From positions 1 to 16,755 of the forward strand of contig FTLJ01001005.1 in the NCBI GenBank assembly GCA_900155495.1: DNA of 16,755 nt, written 5' to 3'. Every line of letters begins with the position of its first letter. The first letter of the stretch is position 1. This document shows positions 1-8,676 of this stretch, piece after piece. The notes beneath the pieces were generated by a model. That model was given only the letters and a program-made list of their open reading frames with translations. It was not told where the DNA came from and did not search any database. The position numbers and the translations under genes were made by a program. Source of the DNA: Porogramme epimiltina (lineage: Eukaryota > Basidiomycota > Agaricomycetes > Polyporales > Polyporaceae).

Positions 1-498
1 CGCGTAGGCTGGCGGAGGGGGGGAGAAGGGGGAGGGGAGGGCGCGGGAGGTCAGCTCGGGCGGGGGCCGGGAGGGCGGGGCCGGGGAGGGGCATACGGAC
101 CTTTCTCCCCCGTGTGGACAAGGAGATGCTGCAGGGCCAATGAGCATGTTGCGTAGCAGGATTTCACCAAGTTGCTCACCTTCTTGAGGGTGCTGGGCCT
201 GGGAGAGAGCGGGGTCGGGGCGAGGGTCAGTCTGATCGCAGCGAGGGACGGGCGGCGGGCGCGGGGAAGGAGCGGGCGCGACGTACCTGTCGAACGCTTT
301 GTGGCACATCCAGCAGGGGTAGACACGCTTCTTGGCGTCCTTGTCGCGCGGAGCGGACGCGGGCGGTGGGCCGCGGCCGCGACCGCCGTCCGAGTCGTTT
401 CCGTCGTCGTCCTGGGCGCGGCGGGGCGCAAAGGACGCGGCAGTGGTGGTGGTGGTGGTGGTGGTCGAGTAGCGAGTGGTGGGGAGAGTGATGGCCAT
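1..498 (-). CDS. C2H2 zinc-finger transcription factor, 5' part (runs off left edge)
   Basis: Exons on the minus strand are 498..287, 198..180, 128..101 and 8..1 (continuing outside the window). The start at 498 has a good context (ACA before ATG, G after) and I found no in-frame upstream ATG down to about 640. The first 58 or so residues are disordered: eight Thr in a row encoded by ACC repeats, an Asp-rich patch, then Gly/Arg/Pro-rich and Lys-rich segments. A classical finger follows: YPCWMCHKAFDR, then PSTLKK, then HLLVHTGEK, giving C-x2-C-x12-H-x3-H and a TGEK linker. The next exon reads A-Y-A, as expected at the start of a second finger. Introns of 88, 51 and 92 nt have GT-AG ends; the 88- and 92-nt introns contain CTGAC branch sites. 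It probably acts in the nucleus as a DNA-binding regulator. The RPSTLKKHLLVHTGEK wording resembles C2H2 factors of mushroom-forming fungi, some of which control fruiting; that link is inference. The second finger and the C-terminus are not visible. Confidence 0.85.
   Translation of the reverse strand, partial: MAITLPTTRYSTTTTTTTTAASFAPRRAQDDDGNDSDGGRGRGPPPASAPRDKDAKKRVYPCWMCHKAFDRYVAPAPSPRPPPVPRCDQTDPRPDPALSQAQHPQEGEQLGEILLRNMLIGPAASPCPHGGERSVCPSPAPPSRPPPELTSRALPSPFSPPPPAYA
180..198 (-). other. 19-nt microexon of the zinc-finger gene
   Basis: This exon is bounded by a CTCTCTCCCAG acceptor and a GTGAGC donor. It supplies the last base of an Arg codon and then P-S-T-L-K-K, which is the part of the finger helix that contacts DNA. 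It enters in phase 2 and leaves in phase 0, so skipping it would break both the finger spacing and the reading frame. Confidence 0.8.
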
Positions 499-1215
499 TG
501 TGAGCGAGTCGAAAGTTGGATGTGGTTGCCAGGTCGAGGGGAGAGCTTGCGAGTGGGTTTTATGGGAGGGCGGTCTGAGAGCGGGCTGTGGCGCGGGATA
601 GATATCTCGAGGGAGGGCCGCGGCGGAGGCATAGGCATAGCCTATTCGAGCGGCGGATTGGGCCATGAGCCCGTAGGGGGCCGGCCCTGGGAGGAGGTAG
701 ACCGCATGATCATGCGGCGGGGATCCCAGCGAGAAGCGGGCGTGCGTGCTGGGCGCATGGGCTGGAGCGTGTGGCGTCGCGTACGCGAACGCAGACGGGG
801 GCTGCATTGACGGCCGTGGGCGCTGGCGATGGCGGATGTTTGGTAGATGCGGGGCGGAGCTGGGAGGGGGTCAGTACAGACGGGTGGTGCACGGCGGGGG
901 GAGGCAAGCTGAGGCGAGCTGGGCTGGGCTGGGGCAGGCGGCGTGGGCTGGGTGCGTCTCAAGGCCGAAGCTGAACGTGCGTGTGCTGAGGTGAGCTGAA
1001 CTGAGCTGGGCTTGGGTTGAGCGGGGCTGGGACAGGCACGGCGTGCAGGGCGGAGACGGAGACCGGGCGCGGTCGCGGTCGGACTCTGGGTCGCAGGTGA
1101 GACCTTGGGTCGTGGGGCGTGACCTGGATGGGGACGGTCGAGCAAGGCGTAGTGTCCTGTACGTGCGTGCGGGGGTGTCCGTGGGGCAAGGACCGGTCCA
1201 CAGCAGCGACAGGAC

Positions 1216-1222
1216 TATATAA
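1216..1222. promoter_or_regulatory. TATA-like box (TATATAA)
   Basis: TATATAA on the plus strand reads TTATATA on the minus strand. It stands out in very GC-rich DNA. Read on the minus strand it could drive the zinc-finger gene, which would then have a leader of roughly 690 nt. Read on the plus strand it lies only 24 bp before an ATG at 1240, which is too close for a normal start. The direction is uncertain. Confidence 0.4.
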
Positions 1223-1765
1223 CCGCTATTAGCATTACCATGCGCCCATGCGCCCTCGCTCGCGGCCATGGCCCGTGGCCCGTGGCCCGTCGCTCGCGCC
1301 GTCGTGAATTCGAATTCGGCCCAGGGAAGCACGCCCACGTTGTCCGCCGGGTCCTCTCCCTGTGCCTTTCCTGCCTAACCCGCCGACGCCGTCCCCCCGC
1401 CCAACCTTGGCCCACGAGCCCCTCGCGCTTCGCGGCCTCTCACCCGCGAGCCCAGAGTTTAGCGGCCTTGACGCTGGGGTCTTCGCCTGTCTTCGCGCGC
1501 AGCCGCGACCCGTCCCGCGCGCTCCCCGAACCCACCAAGCGGGGCCGCCGGGGCCGTTCCTGCCTTCTTCCCCCGCGCCCGCACGCCTTGAGGCCTCCAA
1601 GGACGCCCCGCGAAGCAGACAGACGCTGTGATAACGGCGACATTCGCAGAGAAGCCCGCGTTTGGGAACAAGTGCGGGGCGATAATGATCAGATCGTCCG
1701 CCCCCCACCATCGAGGCTGCCGTGACACGGTCAGCCGGGGCCACGCTTGTCCACCATCGCAGTCT

Positions 1766-1792
1766 GCGTCAGACCGCGTCAGGTCGCGTCAG
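1766..1792. promoter_or_regulatory. Three 10-bp-phased GCGTCAG elements (ATF/CREB-like half sites)
   Basis: GCGTCAG occurs at 1766-1772, 1776-1782 and 1786-1792, exactly ten bases apart. The reverse complement is CTGACGC, containing TGACG, the core half site bound by ATF/CREB-type bZIP proteins. Ten-base spacing puts all copies on the same face of the helix. The site lies in the shared upstream region of a transcription factor gene and a chromatin remodeller gene. A regulatory role is inferred. Confidence 0.45.
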
Positions 1793-2497
1793 TGTCCCCG
1801 CCCCGTTCCCCGTTCTATCCGCATCTGGATAGCGCGACCGGCGCACGGGCAGAAAGGTAAGAAGTATACATTGACTGTCCTACCAGTCCACGCGCCGTCC
1901 CACACCCGGGCGGGCCTCTGCGAGCGGACTCGAGCGTAAGCCAGCGCACGCCAGGTGGCATCATCGCCCCCGCCCTCGCCGCGGTCGACGATCCATCAGC
2001 AGACGACGACGAGGTCGTGCACGGCTCCTCGCCGCCGTCTCAGCCGTTCTAGACGGCCCCTGGCTGGGCCCCGCCCCCGCAGCCCCCTAGGCGACATACG
2101 GAAACAGCCAACACGAGCCGCGCTAGTGCGTCTGGGGTCGTTAGAGAGCAGATAAACATTGCACCCCGCCCGCCCCCTCGCCGGGTCCCTTCCCGTTCTT
2201 TCGCAGGTGGGTGAGAACGCCCTCCAGGAGCCTGTCTGACAGTTCCGAGAGCCCTCACACGAGCCCAGACGCCAGTGCTGCGCCCAAGAGCTTAACACAT
2301 GTCGTCCCGCGGCAATGAACGCGGCCGCGCGAATGTCATGGGGACATTAAAGCCGCGTGGACCCTGTGCAGCCTCTCGCGCGCGCACCGTCCGCGGCACG
2401 CGCGCCGACACGAGTGCCGCCGTGTATGGCAGCCTCCTCCTTCGGCGGCGAGGCGTCGGACCTGCGCCCAGTCGCCCGCCGTGCGCCCGCCCACCCA

Positions 2498-2505
2498 TGA
2501 CGTCG
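2498..2505. promoter_or_regulatory. CRE-like site TGACGTCG
   Basis: Seven of eight bases match the palindromic cAMP-response element TGACGTCA. It lies about 1.1 kb upstream of the Rsc-type start. In high-GC DNA such sites arise fairly often by chance, so support is weak on its own. Confidence 0.3.
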
Positions 2506-3599
2506 CTTCTGAGGGATTTATCAAAAGAAGCTCGCGTGCGACAGAGGGAATGCGACGCCGACCAACAAACCAAAGACGCCGCAGAGAGCACGCCCGCGGC
2601 GGAGGACAGTAGTCGTCGTTGGATGGGGGCCGGAGCGTGCATCACGCACCGTCATGGCGTGCGCTCACCGTCCGCTCCGCCGACGGGCAGGAGAGACGGA
2701 TCAGTGCCTGCTTCCCGGCACTGCTTGGAGAGCTTCGTGTCCTGGATCTGTCGCGCGGTGTGCTTCCAGGCGTCGCCAAGGGCTCCTGCGGGCAATGGGC
2801 AGTCTCCTCGGGGAGCGGGAGAAGGATGCGCGCACAACGGACGCAGGCCGCCTGCCGGGGAGGCCACCGTCATCGAGGGAGTCTTCCTGCCAGCCTAACA
2901 CGCTGCGCTCATCGACCCCCGCCGCGGCGAGCGCCACACCCCACTCGACGCCCGCTGAGAAGGGCCCGTTCGGGCGATTATTGCGTCCGCGCCAGGCGGC
3001 GCGTTTCCCTCTCTTGCACCCTCGCCTGTGCGCGGTGGCGCATCCACGCATGGGCAGAAAGCAAGGGCTGCATGACGCTCGCCATATGCGTGAGCCGGGG
3101 TGGCGCACGCGTGGAAGAAACTTCAGAGCCTCCAGCGCACCCCGCGGCTCCCCAGATCCTGAGTACTGAGTTCTGACGGTCATAAACTGCGCCTCGCCCA
3201 AAGTTCAGTGCGGACGAGCGCCGAGCGGCTGGAAGCTTGCGCGAGTTGGCAGGAAACGGGGTTCGAACGGGCCACACACCTCTGCGTCCTCGCCGGTGCC
3301 GCACCTGCGTCCGTCGTCGGGGTGGGAGGGGGACGTGTTCGCGAAAATAAGCGTGGCCCCGCCAAAGACTTGGGAATCCTGGGATGTGTGGCCGGCCAGC
3401 CACACCCACGTGGCACGCCCGCGGGAGATGCCGGCCCCGGCCCCGGGCGCGGCGCGTGGCGGACCGACGGACGCGTGGCGGCCTACGCCCCCGCCGCCAC
3501 TTTCGCGTTCAACGCGTCTACGGCTTGTTTGCGCGCGTCGCCGACCCTCTCCTAGTACCCCTCTCCTCGTTTGACGGCCCCCGCCCCCTTTCCACTGCC

Positions 3600-6500
3600 A
3601 TGCCCGTCACCGCAGCCCAGAAGACGGCCATTGAGGAGGTCATCAAGACCATTCTGGGGGCTACCAGCAAGCGCACCAAGCGGCGCCTCGCGGACATGTT
3701 TCTCGATCTGGTAGACAGGGCTTCATGGCCAGAGTATTACGAGGTTCGTCCCGTATCCCCTCTTGCTGCACGTCGGCGCCGTGGAGCCGATCGACGCGCC
3801 TCAGGTAATACCCCAGCCTCGTTGTCTCCATGGTGTCAAGTCGACCCTCGCTCAGAACAAGTACAAGCACACGCTTGACGTGTTCGAGGACCTCAATCTG
3901 GTCTTTCTCAACGCCCTGCACTATAACGAAGAAGGCAGTCAGATCGCGAAGGACGCAACCACGCTGAAGGTGAGACATCTGATTTCTCATGCTGGCCACC
4001 TTCCGTGATCTCGTCGTCTCCAAAGGGCATCTTGGCGAGCGAGTGGAAGCAGCGTTCCGTGCTCCCGACACCACCCTCCTCTCCCCCTCCGTCGTCCCCT
4101 CAAAAAGTGCACGCGCAGAAGGAACAGAAGGAGCGTGTTTCTGTGACACCGGCGCCTGCCAAGCCTCAACCTTCGTCGTCAAAGTCACGGCTCAAACCTT
4201 CGACTCCTGTGCCTGTGCCTATGGACGTAGACCCCACCCCAGCGACCCAGCCGACCCAGCTGCAGCTGCCCAAGGGTGCCCCGAAAACAACCCCTAAAAC
4301 GCCCGAGCTCCCCCCTTCTTCGGATATGGATGTGGATATTGGAGGCACGCCAGAGCCTGAGCCTATGGGGCAAGACGCGGCAAGGGACGACGAGATTGTG
4401 AGGCAATTGGAGAGGGGACTGCCTAGATGGGAGGGGTTCGCTGAGGTTGGCTGGGCACAGGACATATCTTCTGTGAGTATGCGCCCATAGCGTTCGCGGT
4501 TGGACGTCGTCGGTCCGTGTGCTGAGGGCACCGCAGGAGCGCATGATACAGGTCGTGGACTTGCTTTCCAACTATAGGGACGCGAGGTGAGTGTGGTGCT
4601 CGCACAGCCGGTGATGTGGTCTCATTCCATTGCGGAGGACAGCGGCAAGAGGCCTGCGGACAGTATCGAGAGTGTTCCGGAAGAGACGACTGTGCCCGAT
4701 TTATCTTTCAATGTGCGGAGTTGCTCCTCTGTACGACCGAGCCCTGACCCTGACCACCCAGCCACCCCATAGACCCCCCTGTCCTTCCGCCTCGTAGAGG
4801 TAAAACATTCATGTCCGAGGGGTTGGTCGTGACGGACGCTGACACTGCCGCCCAGAGCCGAACACGAGCGGGCCACTATGCGTCCGGCCAGGCGTTTGAC
4901 AAGGAAATGACCCAACTTTTCCTGAAGGCCCGCCGGTGCTGTGACGCAGGCACCGAGGCCTACGGTCGTATACTCGTGTTGCAGGTGCGTTTCGCGTAGG
5001 GCACGGCCCACGGCGCGCTTCGATCTCTCATTGGCACTCGCCCCAACACTTCTCCACCAGAGGCTCTACCACGCCCTCACGTCACCGCACCCGCCTTCAC
5101 CGCCACTCAGCTCGACGACCAACTTTGCGGGCCTGCCCGCGGGCCCAGGGAACGCTATGCCCCTGAACGCGGCCGAGGGCGACGGAGTTACCATGTTCCG
5201 CGTTTCGCTCAAGGACCGCAAGATCGTAGACGAAGTCCAGTTCAAGGGCTGGACCGTCCGACTGGCCGACTGGCTCCACCTCAGTAACCCGGACGACCCT
5301 AGCAGACCCACCGTTGGGCAGGTCTTCAAGTGCTACATCTCAGAAGAAGGGTGCGTCTGTCCGGATCCCGAATTACGCGGCACGTAATTGAGCGCGTTTG
5401 TAGTCCGCGAAAGGGGCAGTATGGCGTGACCGTCTGCTGGTACTACAGGCCAGAGCAGGTGAGTAGCTCGGGCGCCGACCACTACAAATTGCACCAACAC
5501 CTGGCTTCTATAGACGTTCCACCCCTCTGAGCGGCTGTTTTATGAGAGGGAGGTCCTGAAAACTGGTTCGTCTGTGATCGGCGCGCATCGCTACCATATT
5601 AACGTGCGAGCTGTGCAGGGCACTTTGTCGACCATCCGATCGAAGATATCATCGAGAAGATCGCCTGCCAGTTCACCGCTCGGCATGTCCGCGGTCGTCC
5701 ACGCCCCCCCTTCTGGTACCCGGGCTGGCCGCTGTACGTGTGCGACAATCGATATCACGAACGCGAGCGCGCTTTCGTGCGGATCAAGAACTGGAACTCG
5801 TGCATCCCGGACGAGGTCCGCAAGAACCCGGATTTCATGCCGATATACCCTTTCGAGAGCGCTGTCTTCCCGCGGCGCGTCGCGAGCCCGTTCCTCGCCG
5901 ATCCGGGGCTCAACACACCGGGCGGGATCGCCGACGCAAATACAAATACCTCCACCGGCGCGGGGGCTGGGGCTGGGGGTGTGGGGGACAGGGCGGACGA
6001 GAACGGCGCGACCGCGGCGGCGGCTAGTGGGCTGAGGAAAAGGCCGAAGAGGGCGGCTGCGGCCAAGTCGGACGCGGAGCGGCTTGCCGTACTCAAGGGC
6101 CTTGCACCTCTGACGAGCTCCTCTCACCACTCACAGCAGCAGCAACAGCAGCAACAACAACAACAAACGCAACACGCTGCGCCGCCTGCGCCTGCAAAGG
6201 ACGACCGCTCGATTATCGCCGCGGCGGGGGGTCTCGCAGCGCTCGGCCACAGTGCTTCGATGGAGGAGCTGCCATTCGAGACAGGTGTGCATGATCGCCG
6301 CCGTGGGTTCACGGACGTCTTCCACTGACCTCACCGCGCCGTCCTGCAGCGAGGTACTTTGACCGCGACCCGGAAACGAACGAGGTCCTGTGGTTCGCCG
6401 CGCCGCCGGTCGACATTGTGCACACGCCACCCCCGAGGCACAGCCTGGCGTATCTCGCGCACGTCGTGCGGAAGCGGAAGGCGTCCGCAGCGGCGGCGGC

Positions 6501-6681
6501 GGCGGCGGAGCAGGAGGTGGCGGCGACGACGTCAGCGGCGGGCGCGACGACGCCCCAGGCTGGTCCAGACGAGGGCGCGATGGACTCGGGTGGAGCGTCC
6601 GTGGCGTCGAAGCGGCGGAAGATGCCCACGACTGCGACGGAGACGTTGGCGGCGATTTTTCAGAAGCATGGGGTGCTCTGA
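3600..6681 (+). CDS. rsc1: RSC chromatin-remodelling subunit, Rsc1/Rsc2 type (two bromodomains plus BAH)
   Basis: Twelve exons: 3600-3743, 3805-3969, 4026-4472, 4537-4586, 4643-4712, 4773-4799, 4856-4984, 5061-5350, 5404-5458, 5514-5565, 5619-6284, 6350-6681; 2427 nt, 808 residues, introns of 53-76 nt. Bromodomain 1 covers about residues 5-115, with WPEYYEVIPQP in the ZA loop and the acetyl-lysine Asn in HYNEEGS (N89). A Ser/Pro/Lys-rich linker follows. Bromodomain 2 covers about 250-352, but its equivalent of the Asn is Cys (RRCCDAGTE, C330). A BAH domain covers about 385-540, with VCWYYRPEQ, the THHP-like TFHPSERLFYE and GHFVDHPIEDIIEKI. The tail has Gly/Ala-rich stretches, a basic RKRPKR patch that may be a nuclear signal, an 11-Gln run (649-659) and a second basic patch (KRRK). 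BD-BD-BAH order and length fit Rsc1/Rsc2 of the nuclear SWI/SNF-like RSC complex, which reads acetylated histones and slides or ejects nucleosomes. The symbol is by family; the BD-BD-BAH order argues against Rsc4. The 27-nt exon 6 is required to keep the ZA loop. Confidence 0.9.
6134..6166 (+). repeat. CAG/CAA repeat encoding polyglutamine
   Basis: Eleven consecutive CAG or CAA codons lie in exon 11 of the Rsc-type gene, downstream of the BAH domain. The mixture of CAG and CAA suggests selection for Gln rather than a recent pure triplet expansion. Such tracts are common in fungal transcription and chromatin proteins and vary in length between strains. Confidence 0.9.
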
Positions 6682-7039
6682 GTTCTGCTCGGCTGGGGGT
6701 TCTAGGGAGGACTCGGGACGGTGGTACGCTAGCGCGGCCGTTCTTCGGGCACCTCGCCTGTTGCGTATGTCGTGAACTTATTGTTTGTTTATGTCACAAT
6801 ACGGTTGAATATCGATGTAAGCTTTAGTGTTCTGCGCCGAGCTTTTGGCACGCCTTTGGCCAATCCGAGTTATCGTCTCCAGCCGTCGGGTGCAGTTGAA
6901 GGACTTGAGAGGAAGAAGGGGTGTCTGTTGCGCGAGAGCGGGGGTGGATACTATACATGTGTGCGTAGTAGGTATACAGTGCAGTGTCGATGTGTATAAG
7001 GATGTGAGGGTCATGAACGTCTACGCGCCAAAGCTCACG
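6682..7039. other. Convergent 3' intergenic region
   Basis: This 358-bp stretch separates the stop codons of the Rsc-type gene and the ADAL gene, which point at each other. Its AT content is clearly higher than in the flanking genes, particularly about 6775-6835 and 6940-7020, with TTGTTTGTTTATG and TATACATG/TATACAG-like stretches of the kind seen in fungal 3' ends. No canonical AATAAA was found. I see no gene in it. Confidence 0.6.
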
Positions 7040-8250
7040 TTAGTGAAAACGGGAGTCCATGCTCATTTTTGCCAACTTCTCGATCTCTGCCTCTGTCAGT
7101 CCGAGACCTAACGGCTGCTGTGCCATCAGGAGGGCATATTCCCCGAGCAAGGAGTTGCGGAACGGAAGAATGTCGTCGGTCTGAATAGAAGCGGCTTGAG
7201 AATTGGCATTGGGCGATGACGACAAGGGCACTCACGCAAATGGCGACAGGGTGGTCGTGTCCGAGGTAGTATCTGAGGTGGTGGGCGTCCAGGGAGGGCA
7301 CCGTCTTACAAAGCAGATTCGAGGACAAGCAGATCTCGATGCACATCTCCTCGGTGTGCACGATCTTCTTCGCGTCATCGTCGAGGAACGTGGCGTGGCC
7401 CAGCCTGTCGGGCTTGTATGACAGAAGCTGGAGCGTCTCCGGCGCGGGGCAGGATGTGACCTGTGTGTGGCCAAACGTTATTTTCTGCTGCGAGAGCGAG
7501 AAGGTTGATCTTACTTCGGCAATGTGAAGCGTGACACCGAGGCCCGCTTCTTTGGCAGCGCGGAAGTGCCGCTCAAACTCTGCCATATCGCCAGCCTGTC
7601 AAACCTCCCCGTCAGCCGTCCGCAACACACAGGGCCTAGGCAGCGACCGTGGCACCCACCGTCGGGTCCCCGCAGAGGTCGACGCCGACGACGCGGCGGC
7701 CCGCCCTGCGCAGGCTCACGGCGATCTCGATGCACTCCGCGGCGACGTCCGCGCTCATGCGCCGGTCCAGGCTCACGATGAGCGCGGCGCGCTCGGGCGG
7801 GTAGCGCTCGACCTCGGCGAGCACGGTCTCGACGTACGCGCGGCGCGTCATCGCGGGCGTCGCGCGCGGGCCGCTGCGCAGCTCGAGGTACGCCGCCTGT
7901 GGGGCGGGGCCGTCGAGGAAGTGCGCGAGGACGCCGCGGGCGGCGCGCGCGAGCGCAGCGGGCGTCGAGGTGAGCGCGTAGATCGCGGGGAAGAGGCCGA
8001 AGAAGTCGCCGAGGGCGTCGAGGGGCACGCCCGCGGCGAGCTGGGCGATGCTCGCTCTAATCGCGGTTGGGTCCGCGGTCGGGTCGGACGCGAGGTGCTC
8101 CGAGGCGAGCTCTTGGAGGAGCGGGAGGGGGATGGAGCCGTTTAGGTGGGCGTGGAGCTCGGCCTTGGGCAGGCGCTGGAGGAACTCGACCTGCTCGGGG
8201 GCCAGGCTTTCGAGCGCGGCGGCCGCATAACCCGCGATCTGGTGTGACAT
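7040..8250 (-). CDS. ADAL: Adenosine deaminase-like protein (ADAL, N6-methyl-AMP deaminase type)
   Basis: Exons on the minus strand are 8250..7660, 7595..7515, 7460..7236 and 7180..7040; 1038 nt, 345 residues, the usual length of the family. All three introns (64, 54, 55 nt) are in phase 0. Motifs of the zinc-dependent adenosine/AMP deaminase superfamily appear in order: LPKAELHAHLNGSI with metal ligands H33 and H35; VGVDLCGDP; LHIAE with H221 and catalytic E224; RLGHATF with H246; and CTDD with D301/D302. The Asn in HLNGS is typical of ADAL; fungal adenine deaminases and adenosine deaminases generally have HLEG or HLDG. ADAL enzymes remove methylamine from N6-methyl-AMP to give IMP, clearing modified nucleotides from RNA turnover in the cytosol; that activity is known for plant and human members and inferred here. 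The start is supported by the N-terminal fit; a CAG directly precedes the ATG, so a leader intron ending there is possible. It is transcribed divergently from the GPALPP gene. Confidence 0.92.
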
Positions 8251-8676
8251 CTGTATAGGTTGTGTAGGTAGAAGAGAGAAGGGTGGGTAGGATGCGCGGA
8301 GTGTCCTCCGATGCTCTTAACTGCGGAGAAAAAACTTGGCGAATGAAATGCGCTATATCGCAGCCGAGCTGAACCTCGTGGGTGTGGTTTGGGGTGACTC
8401 GCGCAGGGTCACTGGCCTGCGGGATTACGGCAAATATGAGGCTCTTTCATTGATGAGGAAGAACAAACCACCATAGACTCACCAGTTGACGTCGGGAGAA
8501 AAAGCTGGACGAGTCAGGATCGCCACCGGCTCAACGACGGCATCCCGTCCGGGATCGCCGGTCCGCGCCACGGACGTCCTCCCGCTCCGTTCCCCACAGC
8601 GCGCTCGCTCCAAGTTTGTTCTGGACGTCCACCACTTCGAACCACTGCTTATCCGCCTGCACCCTCGGGATTGTCA
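8251..8676. promoter_or_regulatory. Shared divergent promoter region of ADAL and GPALPP genes
   Basis: These 426 bp lie between two start codons on opposite strands, so both promoters must be here or overlap upstream genes. Visible elements are a pyrimidine-rich leader on the minus strand before ADAL (about 8260-8300), a GCTATATCGC stretch near 8350 and a CRE-like TGACGTCG at 8487-8494. No protein gene is supported. Confidence 0.6.
8487..8494. promoter_or_regulatory. CRE-like site TGACGTCG in the divergent promoter
   Basis: The octamer matches seven of eight bases of the ATF/CREB palindrome and lies 183 bp before the GPALPP start and 237 bp before the ADAL start. It is the same variant as the one at 2498. 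Confidence 0.3.

Larger units (their letters stand above)
499..3599. other. Long gene-poor upstream region between two divergent genes
   Basis: About 3.1 kb separates the zinc-finger start (minus) from the Rsc-type start (plus). All six frames are largely open here because the DNA is GC-rich, but no reading frame shows a recognisable domain, a coherent splice pattern or a convincing start. I see GAGCTG/GGGCT low-complexity repeats around 905-1035, a GGCCCGT repeat near 1265-1290, a TATA-like site at 1216-1222, three phased GCGTCAG elements at 1766-1792 and a CRE-like site at 2498. The last 50 bp before 3600 are pyrimidine-rich, as is usual before fungal start codons. Long upstream regions with long leaders are common for fungal regulatory genes, so this is best read as promoter and untranslated leader of both neighbours. 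Confidence 0.6.

Noticed and set aside
1240..1725. Plus-strand open frame of 161 codons just after a TATATAA
   Set aside because: The ATG is only 24 bp from the TATA-like box, the start lies in a GGCCCGT repeat, and the product is low-complexity Arg/Pro with overlapping open frames on the other strand.
2299..2898. Plus-strand open frame of 199 codons starting at an ATG
   Set aside because: Several other frames on both strands are equally open over 2600-3200, which shows that few stops are expected in this GC-rich DNA. The product is Arg/Ala/Pro/Ser-rich with no domain and no promoter-like signal before it.
3259..3275. GGTTCGAAC-like sequence resembling a tRNA T-arm / B box
   Set aside because: The flanking bases do not pair into a five-base stem on either strand, and no acceptor or anticodon arm is present.
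5351..5416. AAAG acceptor at 5413 for the intron inside the BAH domain
   Set aside because: It puts the next exon out of frame with a stop soon after. The TAG acceptor at 5401-5403 restores the BAH reading frame with a Pro-Arg-Lys-Gly linker.
7531..8145. Plus-strand open frame of 204 codons opposite the ADAL gene
   Set aside because: It is the antisense shadow of ADAL exon 1, which carries the zinc-binding motifs on the minus strand.
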